From assembly GCA_030922375.1 (NCBI GenBank), contig JAVEPB010000092.1, forward strand, positions 1-64,000: a stretch of 64,000 nt of DNA. Direction: 5' to 3'. The notes below the pieces were generated by a model. The model searched no databases. It saw nothing but the letters and a program-made list of their open reading frames with translations, and had not been told where the DNA came from. This DNA comes from a bacterium (GTDB lineage Bacteria > UBA8248). Every line of letters begins with the position of its first letter. Positions within the stretch are counted from its first letter, which is position 1. This document shows positions 15,806 through 23,922 of the stretch, in pieces. Both the position numbers and the translations under genes were made by a program.

Positions 15806-17410
15806 ATGTTCGACTTCCTTTTTCGAAAAGCGCTTGTATATGACGGAAGCGGCGCGGATCCCTATATCGGGGACTTGGCGGTCGAGGGGGATATCATCGC
15901 CGAGGTCGCTCCGGTGGGCGCTCCGGGGGGCGCTCAAAACGCCCGCCGGGTTATCGACGCCGAAGGCCTGGCCCTGTCCCCCGGCTTTGTCGATATTCAC
16001 GGCCACTCCGATTATTACCTCTTGATGAACCCTACGGCTCAGGCCAAGGTTCGTCAGGGAGTGACGACCGATGTCGGCGGGAATTGCGGTTATGCCGCCG
16101 CTCCTATCGGCGGAGTCGAGCTCGAGGAGCGCCGCTCGTATTACCGCGAACAGTTCGGTCTGGAAATCCCCTTCTCGCGGCTTGACGAATACCTTTGCCA
16201 TGTCGAGAACACCGGCGTGTCGGTGAACTACGCCCCGCTGATCGGACACAATACCGTCCGCGCCACCGTTATGGGGGGAAGCGGTCGGCCCGCGGGGCCG
16301 GACGACCTCGACCGGATGGATCGCCTGGTTGACGAGGGAATGCGGGAGGGCGCGTTCGGTCTTTCGACCGGCCTGGTTTACGCCCCGGCCTGTTTCGCCG
16401 ATCGCTCGGAGTTGACGGCTCTCTGCCGGACTTCCTCGCGGCATGGCGGATTGCTCGCGACCCATATGAGGAGCGAGGGCGCCGAGCTTTTGGAGGCGAT
16501 TGAGGAGGTTATCGAAATTGCCCGGGACGCCGCGCTTCCCCTTCAAATCAGCCACCTCAAAACCGCGGGCGAGAAAAACTGGGATAAACTGGACGCGGCG
16601 TTCGGGTTGATCGAGGAGGCCAGGTCGTCGGGCCAGGACGTCACCTGCGACCGCTATCCGTATATCGCCTCAAATACCCATCTGAGTGCCCTGCTGCCCG
16701 ATTGGGTCCATAATGGCCAGTTGGAGGAGAAATTGGCCCGGCTCCGCGATCCTGAGATTCGGGCCCGGATTCGAACCGAATTGACGGAGACTTATCCGGC
16801 CCGGGATTATTGGGATCGCGTTTTGATTAGCCGGGTCCATACGGAGAATAACCGTTTTAGCGAGGGAATCACCGTGGCCGGGCTCGCCGAGAAAAGAGGG
16901 ATCGACTCACCGGAGGCCATGATGGATCTCCTTGCGGAAGAAAGGCTGTCCGTTGAAATCCTCATCTTCATGATGAACGAGGAAAACATGCGCCGGGTCA
17001 TGAAGAAACCCTATGTGATGGTCGGCTCGGATGCCGCCGCCTTGACCCATGAGCCCCCTTTGGGTTCGGGGAGGCCCCATCCCAGGAACTTCGGCACGTT
17101 CCCCGCCGTGCTGGGGAATCTGGCGAGAGACGAAGGGCTGATTTCTTTCTCGGAAGCGATACGAAAGATGACCTCCGCTCCCTGCGATAGGTTGGGGATA
17201 ACCAACCGCGGAAGATTGGCGGCCGGAATGAAGGCCGATCTTGTCCTTTTCGACCCGGAGCGGATTTTGGATACTACGACTTACGAGAAGCCCGTTTCCT
17301 ACCCCGCCGGAATACGGATGGTTTTCGTGAACGGTAAGGTTGTCGTCGAGGACGGAGAGCACACAGGAGCCCGCCCCGGCCGGGCGCTCCGCAAATGGGA
17401 TTCCAAGTAA
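15806..17410 (+). CDS. D-aminoacylase / N-acyl-D-amino-acid deacylase
   Basis: 534 aa, full length for the family. Zinc-dependent amidohydrolase that removes acyl groups from N-acyl-D-amino acids. Landmarks: VDIHGHSDYY (HxH metal site, ~66), GVTTDVGGNCGYAAAP (the conserved zinc-binding Cys, ~95), FGLSTGLVYAPACFAD (~188), HMRSEG (~220), LQISHLKTAGEKNW (~248) and VGSDAAALTHEPPLGSGRPHPRNFGTFP (~410-440) with the catalytic Asp. D-amino acids occur in murein stem peptides, so a cell-wall scavenging role is reasonable but inferred. No signal peptide, so cytoplasmic. The stop codon overlaps the next ATG as TAATG, coupling it to the large TPR protein. Confidence 0.93.
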   Translation: MFDFLFRKALVYDGSGADPYIGDLAVEGDIIAEVAPVGAPGGAQNARRVIDAEGLALSPGFVDIHGHSDYYLLMNPTAQAKVRQGVTTDVGGNCGYAAAPIGGVELEERRSYYREQFGLEIPFSRLDEYLCHVENTGVSVNYAPLIGHNTVRATVMGGSGRPAGPDDLDRMDRLVDEGMREGAFGLSTGLVYAPACFADRSELTALCRTSSRHGGLLATHMRSEGAELLEAIEEVIEIARDAALPLQISHLKTAGEKNWDKLDAAFGLIEEARSSGQDVTCDRYPYIASNTHLSALLPDWVHNGQLEEKLARLRDPEIRARIRTELTETYPARDYWDRVLISRVHTENNRFSEGITVAGLAEKRGIDSPEAMMDLLAEERLSVEILIFMMNEENMRRVMKKPYVMVGSDAAALTHEPPLGSGRPHPRNFGTFPAVLGNLARDEGLISFSEAIRKMTSAPCDRLGITNRGRLAAGMKADLVLFDPERILDTTTYEKPVSYPAGIRMVFVNGKVVVEDGEHTGARPGRALRKWDSK

Positions 17411-20400
17411 TGGGCCTTTATTCCTCCCTGTCTTTGGTAGGCGCGATGGCGGTTAGTGCGCTCATCGCTGTCTGGTTGTTCTACAAGCGCTCGCACAGGG
17501 ATGATTTTCCCGAGGAAACCTGGGATCCGTATTTTGATAAAAACGAGAACGGCGGCGAAGGGGGGCCCGAAAGAGAGATCGATGAAATCTCCGGGGAGCC
17601 GGCTGCCGAGCCGGCCGCCGAGGCGGGCCTGGAACCAGCCGATGAGGAACCGGTCACTCCGGCTTCCACTGCGTTGGCCGATCGGATTCAAGGGCTCAGG
17701 GAGGAGCCGCCCTCTCCTGGAGAAGGGATCGCCCCCGGAGGGGAATTCGAGGATACCCCGGAGCCTGCGGACGGACCCGATTCCGGTTTTGAGGATCAGG
17801 TGGAACTGATCGCCGGCGGACCCGTTTCTCCTGAAAATTCCCGAGGTGACCTCGAAAAGGCCGACCTCTCCTTCGCTCCCGATGAGGCGGAGGGCGATTC
17901 CCCCGCCCCCGGGAGCCCGATTGAAACTCCGGCTTATTCACAAAGCGCACCGCCGGATTTAAGTGGAGAGGCCGCCACCGCTCCTCCTGGCGCCCCGTGG
18001 TGGGAGGGGCTTCCTGCCCCCAAGGAAGTTTTTTTCCGGAGAGGTGTGGCTGAACTGATGGGGGTGACCGTCATCGATCCCCCCCCGCAGGCCGAGGCGG
18101 GTCCCGGGGAGGCTTCGGTTCCCGAAGCCTCCACTTTTGAAGCTCCGGCTCCCGAGGCCTCTACGCTAGAGGCTCCGGAGACCGTCGGTGCGCCAGCCGA
18201 TACGGCGGCGGATTCCATTGCCCCGGACGAGGCGGGTGAAGCCGGGGAGCCGCCCGCCTCGGAATTTACCGGAGCGTCTCCCTTCGGGGAGGAAGATTCG
18301 GAAACGCCGCTTTCCCTTGAGGAAGAAGCCTTCGAGGAAGAAGAATCCCCCTTCGAGGAACCTGCCCCTGAAGAGCAGGTTTCATTGACGGACGAATCCG
18401 CTCCCGCCCCGGAAATTTCGGCGGCGGATGAAAGCGATGATTCTTCGTTCACCCTGGAGTCCATCTCCCTTGGCGATGAGCCGGACGAAGCCCCTGTGAT
18501 GTACGAGCCCGAAGGCGCCCCCAGCCGGGAGGAAGAAGGCGGCGGATTCGCCGAACCGGCCATTCAGCAAGAAGAAATGGCCGGAGAGGAATCCTCGGGG
18601 CCGGAAACTTTGGAGACATCCCCTTCGTTCGAGGAAAAAGAATCCCCCTTCGAGGAGTTCTCCCCGGAGGAACCTGCCCCTGAAGAGCCGGTTTCATTGA
18701 CGGACGAATCTGCTCCCGCCCCGGAAATTCCAGCGGCGGATGAAAGCGATGATTCTTCGTTCACCCTGGAGTCCATCTCCCTTGGCGATGAGCCGGACGA
18801 GGCCCCCGTGATGTACGAGCCAGAAGGCGAATCAGCCCCCGCCCCGGCGGAGGATGAGGAAATCTCGCTTTCATCCCCCGCTGACAGCGAATCCTCCGAA
18901 GCGATAGACAATTTTCTTTCGCAAGCGGAACCGCCTTCCTCGGCGTCGGCCGGCCTCGTGGACGATGAGATTGAACCGGCACCGGAGGCCGAAGGGGAAA
19001 TATCTCCCGAACCGGAAGATGAAAGTTATTCGGACTTGGGAGAGTCCGAGGAAATGCCCATGGCTTTCGATCTCGATGCCGGGAGACAGGATTTCATCGA
19101 ATCCGATGAACCGGTGCAAGAGCTTCCCGATGGTCTCGAAGACGGAAAATTCGAATCCGGGGGGGCGGAGGAATTTTCCGAGGCTCCCTCCGGGGTGGAG
19201 GAGGAATCGGCCTCCGGGCCGGGGGAGGAAGCCCCCCCCGCCGGCCTGATGGAACAAATACCAGAAGATCCCGTCGAGACGACCCTTGATTCGTCAGAGC
19301 TTGAAGAAGAGCCCGCCGAGGTAGTCCTCGATCCGGGAGAACTTGAAGAAGAGCCCGCCGAAGCAACCCTCGATCCGGGAGAGCTCGAAGAAGAGTCCGC
19401 CGAGGCAACCCTCGATCCGGGAGAGCTCGAAGAGGAACCCGGGAGCGCGGACGGCGAACCCACCGAGCCCGAAGAGATATCAGCGGAGGCGGTTCTCGAT
19501 CCGCTGGAGATGGAAGAAGAGTCTCCTGAGCAGGCAATCGATTTGGAATCGTTTGGGGCCGAGGCGGAAGAACCCACTCCGGAGGAACCCGCCTTCGCTC
19601 AGCCAGAGGATGTGCCCTCGGATGAAGCCCTGCCCGCCGCCGAGCCGGAGGGGCCCGCCCCGGAGGAGTCCCTTGATGTTTTCTCCGTTCTCGAGCAGGA
19701 GCGCGCCGAAACCCCGGAGGCCATGCCACAGGAATCCATTGGAAACGCAGCCCTTTTTGAGGATTTCGGTGACGAGAGAGTGGAGCCGGCGGCGCCGGAG
19801 CCCTTTGCCGCCGAGCGGGCCGACGAGCGAGCTGGGGCTGGAGCCGATACCGAAGACGCCTTTGGTGAAGAATTGGTATCGGAGGAAATCGCGGCCCAAC
19901 ACGGAGAGACCGGAGCGGAAGCCCCCCGGGAGGAGAAGCAGCCTGTTGAAGAAACGCTGGAACCGGCCGCCCCCTCCGAACCGGCCTCGCCTCCTATCCC
20001 TCTTTCGGGTGAGTCGATGCCCGATATGGTGCGGAATTTCGTCGCCGACTGTTGTCCCGACGATCTTCTGTTGATTGAAGAAGAGTGGGATACCCTTCCG
20101 GCCGGAATCGATAAAATCGCCGCCGCCGGTTGGAGAGATATACAGGAGCGTTTGGAATCGCGCCAGGAAGTCGGGGAGGAGGAATTTCTTCGAATCGGCA
20201 TACTCGAATATTTGATGGGCAATCATGATGCGGCGTTGGCACATCTGAAAGAATCGCTTCGGCGGGCAAAGCGCATGGGCCCTGTTTTAAATGCGCTTGG
20301 CGTAACCAGCTTTGGACGGGGGAAAATCGACCCGGCGATTTCTTACTGCCGGGAAGCGGTACGGGAGGCGGGACCGGACTTGCGGTTGCTGGTTGCCATT

Positions 20401-21162
20401 AACCGGAATTTGGGGGTCCTCTACCAATCCAAGGGTGAATTCGGGCGCGCGGCCGAGGCGACTGCTTCCGCCATCAAATACGTGGGCTCCGAGGGAAGCA
20501 CCCGGTTGTTGGCGAACCTTCATCTCCGGGCGGGGCAGTTGTTCCGGAAACTCGGGGACGCCGAAGCCGCCAGACATCATCTTTCCGAGTCGGCGCATCT
20601 GTTCCTTCGCGAGGGAGACGATGCCGCGCGAATCAGGTCGCTTGTGGCGCTCGCTGCCGCGCAGACGGGTTTAAACGAGGTTGACGCGGCGCTCAAGAAT
20701 CTGAACGAAGCGGCCTTGATGTGCCGGAGGGTGGGTGACAAAAACGGAGAGGCCCTGGTGATGGGGCAGATGGGAATCGCCTATTCCGCCCAGGAGCAAT
20801 ACACCAGGGCGCTTGAATATTACGAGAATGCCATTTCCCTCAACAGGGAGCTTGAAAATCGCAAGGGAGAAGGGGCCAATCTCAGCAACATCGGGAACAT
20901 TCATTATTTCAGGGGCGATCTCGACGAGGCGCTTTCCGCCTACGAGGAGGCGCTCGTGATCAACAAAGAGCAGGATCATCTCATCGGACAGGCGACGATT
21001 ATGGGGAACCTGGGAAGAATTTATCTCGAGCAGGGCAGGGTGGAAGAGGCGATAGAGCGGCTGAACGAATCGCTGGAAATATTCAGGCCATTTGCCGCCA
21101 AAAGCCAGATGGAAAATATCCGGGAAATGCTCGACGAAGCGGTTCGCTCCCGGGACCAATAA
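17410..21162 (+). CDS. Giant membrane-anchored acidic-repeat protein with C-terminal TPR domain
   Basis: 1250 aa from the ATG at 17410 (TAATG overlap with the D-aminoacylase; an in-frame ATG at 17395 has no ribosome-binding site). Residues ~3-22 form one transmembrane helix followed by a basic stretch (FYKRSHR), so the bulk should be cytoplasmic. Residues ~30-860 are extremely rich in Glu, Pro, Ala, Ser and Asp, contain almost no basic residues, and include near-identical internal repeats. Residues ~870-1245 hold about seven to nine TPR-like helical pairs (for example GNIHYFRGDLDEALSAYEEAL), a protein-protein interaction scaffold. The plan recalls FimV-like polar organisers, with a membrane anchor, acidic linker and TPR end, but there is no LysM and I claim no homology. 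Function unknown. Confidence 0.85.
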   Translation: MGLYSSLSLVGAMAVSALIAVWLFYKRSHRDDFPEETWDPYFDKNENGGEGGPEREIDEISGEPAAEPAAEAGLEPADEEPVTPASTALADRIQGLREEPPSPGEGIAPGGEFEDTPEPADGPDSGFEDQVELIAGGPVSPENSRGDLEKADLSFAPDEAEGDSPAPGSPIETPAYSQSAPPDLSGEAATAPPGAPWWEGLPAPKEVFFRRGVAELMGVTVIDPPPQAEAGPGEASVPEASTFEAPAPEASTLEAPETVGAPADTAADSIAPDEAGEAGEPPASEFTGASPFGEEDSETPLSLEEEAFEEEESPFEEPAPEEQVSLTDESAPAPEISAADESDDSSFTLESISLGDEPDEAPVMYEPEGAPSREEEGGGFAEPAIQQEEMAGEESSGPETLETSPSFEEKESPFEEFSPEEPAPEEPVSLTDESAPAPEIPAADESDDSSFTLESISLGDEPDEAPVMYEPEGESAPAPAEDEEISLSSPADSESSEAIDNFLSQAEPPSSASAGLVDDEIEPAPEAEGEISPEPEDESYSDLGESEEMPMAFDLDAGRQDFIESDEPVQELPDGLEDGKFESGGAEEFSEAPSGVEEESASGPGEEAPPAGLMEQIPEDPVETTLDSSELEEEPAEVVLDPGELEEEPAEATLDPGELEEESAEATLDPGELEEEPGSADGEPTEPEEISAEAVLDPLEMEEESPEQAIDLESFGAEAEEPTPEEPAFAQPEDVPSDEALPAAEPEGPAPEESLDVFSVLEQERAETPEAMPQESIGNAALFEDFGDERVEPAAPEPFAAERADERAGAGADTEDAFGEELVSEEIAAQHGETGAEAPREEKQPVEETLEPAAPSEPASPPIPLSGESMPDMVRNFVADCCPDDLLLIEEEWDTLPAGIDKIAAAGWRDIQERLESRQEVGEEEFLRIGILEYLMGNHDAALAHLKESLRRAKRMGPVLNALGVTSFGRGKIDPAISYCREAVREAGPDLRLLVAINRNLGVLYQSKGEFGRAAEATASAIKYVGSEGSTRLLANLHLRAGQLFRKLGDAEAARHHLSESAHLFLREGDDAARIRSLVALAAAQTGLNEVDAALKNLNEAALMCRRVGDKNGEALVMGQMGIAYSAQEQYTRALEYYENAISLNRELENRKGEGANLSNIGNIHYFRGDLDEALSAYEEALVINKEQDHLIGQATIMGNLGRIYLEQGRVEEAIERLNESLEIFRPFAAKSQMENIREMLDEAVRSRDQ
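18361..18828 (+). repeat. Near-identical 156-nt direct repeat within the acidic protein gene
   Basis: Copy 1 spans about 18361-18516 and copy 2 about 18673-18828, offset by 312 nt (104 codons). They differ at only a few bases and encode the same ~52-residue block (beginning PAPEE, containing DESDDSSFTLESISLGDEPD). Similarity continues upstream as ESPFEE, with a 15-nt insertion in copy 2. In-frame spacing and high nucleotide identity point to recent duplication. Confidence 0.9.
19300..19440 (+). repeat. 42-nt tandem minisatellite encoding a 14-aa acidic unit
   Basis: Three full units (19300-19341, 19342-19383, 19384-19425) and a partial fourth encode LEEEPAEATLDPGE-type peptides. A diverged unit precedes them (about 19258-19299). 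The unit is a whole number of codons, so copy-number change would leave the frame intact. Confidence 0.9.
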
Positions 21163-21206
21163 TCGTCCGTTATGAGATTTATCGCGCTTTCCGCCTTTTG
21201 ATTTGT

Positions 21207-21719
21207 CTAGCCTTCGACAAGAGCATCGGCCTCGCGGAGTTTCCTGGAAAGCTCTTTCGCCAGGTGAGTAGTGACCTTGAAGCCAAGCGAAGGCAGGGTT
21301 TCGGCCAAAATGTCGCGTTCTATCGAAAAGAGCAAAGTGCTTTTCGCGGTCTCCGCCGTGGCGGCGCGAGGCGCCTCCTCGAGAATCGCCATCTCTCCGA
21401 AACAATCCCCATGCCCAAGCCTCGAAAGTTCGATGTCGCCGCGGCGAATGACGACTTCCCCGTAAACGATCACGTAAAAACAATTTCCGATATCGCCCTG
21501 GCCGAATATCCTTTGGCCGGGCCGGTACGATCTTCGTCCACAGAGTTTCAGTATCCAGGCAATTTCCCTTTCGCTCATCGCGGAGAAAAAGTCGTAATTC
21601 TCCCGGAGCCTGGCAATGAGTTCGGCGATCGAGGGTATTCCTTCGCGCGTCAGTTGAAAATCCCGCGTTCGCTGCGGGACATCGCCCGAGTTATTGTTCG
21701 TTCCTTTCTTGTCTTTCAT
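21207..21719 (-). CDS. Cyclic nucleotide-binding domain protein (first of a pair)
   Basis: 170 aa, consisting of little more than one cNMP-binding (CAP_ED) domain at ~45-160. The phosphate-binding cassette reads FGEMAILEEAPRAATAE. The Gly-Glu and the Arg that in PKA and CAP contact the ribose 2'-OH and cyclic phosphate are retained, so binding competence is likely. There is no DNA-binding helix-turn-helix, so it is not a CRP-type regulator as such. The N-terminal ~25 residues are polar and likely flexible. Start: a GGGGAGGGGG tract four bases before the ATG at 21719. The neighbouring minus-strand gene encodes a paralogue. It converges on the giant TPR gene, 44 nt apart. Confidence 0.9.
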   Translation of the reverse strand: MKDKKGTNNNSGDVPQRTRDFQLTREGIPSIAELIARLRENYDFFSAMSEREIAWILKLCGRRSYRPGQRIFGQGDIGNCFYVIVYGEVVIRRGDIELSRLGHGDCFGEMAILEEAPRAATAETAKSTLLFSIERDILAETLPSLGFKVTTHLAKELSRKLREADALVEG

Positions 21720-21846
21720 GAATCCCCCTCCCCTTAGCTCGGTTAAGGCAACGGCGTCTTCATGAATATATTATTCTAAAGAAAAGAACTTTCAGAATTT
21801 TCCGTGTGAGCGGGGTCACTTATGGGGAAGGTTGGGATTGGAGAAT

Positions 21847-22470
21847 TTATAGCTTCTTGACTTTTTCTTTTACGACGTTGAGTTGTCTTTGCATCATCCT
21901 GATGGTTTCGTTCGCATCGCGGAGCTTTTCGGAAAGCTGGCGCGCGATGCTCTCCATGATCTTGTTGCCGAACGTCGGCATTTTGGAGTGGAGAATCGTC
22001 CGGGAAATGGAAAAGAGGAGGGAGGGCTCCGCTGCCACCGCCGAGGCGGTGCGCTTTGCATTGTCGAGCAGGGCCATTTCACCGAACACCATACCGGGTT
22101 TCATCCGGGCGACCTCCTTGTCTCCGACGCTGATGATGATTTCTCCCGAGATAACCAGGTAAAATTCGTTTCCATATTCGCCTTCTTTGAAAATTTTGCT
22201 TCCGGCGGTGAAATTCTCCCTTTCGCAAAGCTTCAGGAACTGGCCCACCTCCATTCCCTCCATTTCGGAGAAAAAGGGGTAGTTTTTCTGAAGTTTTTGA
22301 ATCAGGCCGAGCAGCGCTTTTGGAACCGATTTCTCGAACTGAATTCTCTGGACCATGGGGTTCGAGGCCGCCGGGGCCGCCGGAGCTGCCGGGGCCGTAG
22401 GAAATGCTGGAGTCGCCGGAGTCACCGGGGCGCCAGGGTTGGGATTTTTTTTTCCGGCGGGCATGTTCAT
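21847..22470 (-). CDS. Cyclic nucleotide-binding domain protein (second of a pair)
   Basis: 207 aa. An N-terminal Ala/Pro-rich linker (~8-35, repeats of APAAPA/PATPAFP type) precedes a cNMP-binding domain (~65-180) and a C-terminal helix rich in basic residues (MMQRQLNVVKEKVKKL). The phosphate-binding cassette reads FGEMALLDNAKRTASAVA with the Glu and Arg in place, so cAMP or cGMP binding is plausible. It is paralogous to the adjacent 21207-21719 product (shared NYxFFS, GxxFGEMAxL and LSxKLR segments). A good promoter lies 56 nt upstream. No HTH is present. It is probably an allosteric adaptor that acts by protein contacts; that is inference. Confidence 0.9.
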   Translation of the reverse strand: MNMPAGKKNPNPGAPVTPATPAFPTAPAAPAAPAASNPMVQRIQFEKSVPKALLGLIQKLQKNYPFFSEMEGMEVGQFLKLCERENFTAGSKIFKEGEYGNEFYLVISGEIIISVGDKEVARMKPGMVFGEMALLDNAKRTASAVAAEPSLLFSISRTILHSKMPTFGNKIMESIARQLSEKLRDANETIRMMQRQLNVVKEKVKKL

Positions 22471-22525
22471 TACTCATTGCTCCAAGGGTGATGAATGCGA
22501 GTTTGAAGGATGCCCGAAAAAAACA

Positions 22526-22554
22526 TTTATCGCAGACTCCGTCAGTATCGTCAA
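22526..22554 (-). promoter_or_regulatory. Sigma70-type promoter for the cyclic-nucleotide-binding pair
   Basis: On the minus strand TTGACG (22549-22554, 5/6) is followed by a 17-nt spacer and GATAAA (22526-22531, 4/6). It lies 56 nt upstream of the ATG at 22470 and could drive both cNMP-binding genes. Confidence 0.55.
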
Positions 22555-22668
22555 AACCCTATTTTTCGCGTTCAATCCATATCTACTTGAAAGATATACC
22601 TAAAAAAAGGAAAGGTGCAATTGTTAGAATTTTAATGCCCACGAAATAACAGTCAAATAATTCAGATT

Positions 22669-23862
22669 TCAAGAAGTCAGGGCGAATTTTTCGGTAATTC
22701 CCGCGAGAATGGCGGCGGCCCTCCGGAGCTCCTCCACCCCGATAAATTCGTCGGGACTGTGCGCTTGCGCGATGTTTCCGGGCCCGATCAGAAAGCATTG
22801 AGAGTTTCCGGTGCGCGCGGCAGCCAGGCCCGCGTCCGTGTAGTAGCTGACACCGGCCGGCCGGGGGGGCGCGCCGGTGATTTCGGCGATGGCCTCGCCG
22901 ATGATTTTCGCTCCCGGCCCCTGAAGGTCGGAGAGGACAGGAGGCCGATCGACCGAGAGGGTCTGGAGCGTGGCCGAGGCGCCCGGAACGTCTTTGCAAG
23001 CCTCCTCGGCGGCATCCGACAATAGGGCGCGAACCTCGGGGATGGTCAGTGGCGGGATGAACCGGACATCCACCTCGATGCGGCAGCTGTCGGGCACGAT
23101 GTTGGTTTTGCTTCCGCCCCGGATAACGCTCGTGACGATGGTGGTTTTACCCAGTAAATCGTGGGTGGCTTCCATCGATGCGGCCATATCCTCGAGGCGA
23201 ACGAGGGTTCTCGCCGCCGCCTGAATAGCGTTAACGCCCATTTGGGGGGCGGCGGCGTGGGCGTTCCGCCCGGAGAAGAGCAGCTCGAACCACATCGCGC
23301 CCTTTTGCGCCGTTTTCAGTTCCAGGCCGGTGGGCTCGCAGGAAATGACGACATCCTCCCTCGCGACCCGCCCGAGATCCACCGCCTTCGACACCCCCTG
23401 CATCCACTGACATTCCTCATCCACCACAAGGCAGGTTCTAACCGACCGCCGGAGTTTCGCCCCTTGGTCCAGTTTCGCTTTCAGGGATTTAACGGCGATC
23501 AGGGCGGCGGCCAGGCCCCCTTTCATGTCGCATGCGCCGCGCCCCCAGAGTTTCCCCTCGGAGACCTCGGCTGAAAACGGATCGCGTGTCCAGCCGTCCC
23601 CGGCGGGAACAGTATCCATGTGGTTCAGAAAAACGAGTGCGGGAGCGCCCGGTGAGGCGTTTAACGGTGAGACGCTTAGTTCGGCGGTGATATTCTGGCG
23701 CCCGTCGATGACTTCATCGCGCTGCACATCGAGGCCCAGTCCCCGAAGAAAGGCTTCGGTGCGCTCCATCATGCCGGCTTCGGTGCCGCCGGGGTTCTCG
23801 CTCCGGACGCGCACGAGCTCGCGGGTCAACGACACGGTTTCGTCAATCAGCGCGCTGTCCAT
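22669..23862 (-). CDS. M20-family deacylase/peptidase (ArgE/DapE/ACY1-like)
   Basis: 397 aa. Dinuclear-zinc M20 hydrolase. Metal and catalytic motifs: FLNHMDTVPAGD (His and Asp), GRGACDMKGGLAAAL (bridging Asp), VVDEECQW (general-base Glu pair), SCEPTGLE and the C-terminal AQAHSPDEFI (last His). GAMWFELLFSGRNAHAA marks the dimerisation domain. The closest textbook relatives are acetylornithine deacetylase and succinyl-diaminopimelate desuccinylase, but the substrate is not fixed by these motifs. The ATG at 23862 is chosen for its GGAGG five bases upstream; an ATG seven codons earlier is possible. Last gene of the slt-anmK operon, so it may process murein peptide fragments. Confidence 0.9.
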   Translation of the reverse strand: MDSALIDETVSLTRELVRVRSENPGGTEAGMMERTEAFLRGLGLDVQRDEVIDGRQNITAELSVSPLNASPGAPALVFLNHMDTVPAGDGWTRDPFSAEVSEGKLWGRGACDMKGGLAAALIAVKSLKAKLDQGAKLRRSVRTCLVVDEECQWMQGVSKAVDLGRVAREDVVISCEPTGLELKTAQKGAMWFELLFSGRNAHAAAPQMGVNAIQAAARTLVRLEDMAASMEATHDLLGKTTIVTSVIRGGSKTNIVPDSCRIEVDVRFIPPLTIPEVRALLSDAAEEACKDVPGASATLQTLSVDRPPVLSDLQGPGAKIIGEAIAEITGAPPRPAGVSYYTDAGLAAARTGNSQCFLIGPGNIAQAHSPDEFIGVEELRRAAAILAGITEKFALTS

Positions 23863-23922
23863 CGCGTCCTCCGGTGGAGACATCCGTCTCCAGTTCGCCG
23901 CGAGAGCGTTTTTACGTCCACC

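Noticed and set aside
17934-18563. Ser/Gly-rich minus-strand open frame inside the acidic-repeat gene
   Set aside because: A mirror of Glu/Pro/Ala-rich codons; its repeats are those of the real gene and it has no ribosome-binding site.
19300-19440. Regularly spaced repeats that could suggest a CRISPR array
   Set aside because: Units are contiguous 42-nt codon repeats without spacers and lie inside an expressed reading frame.
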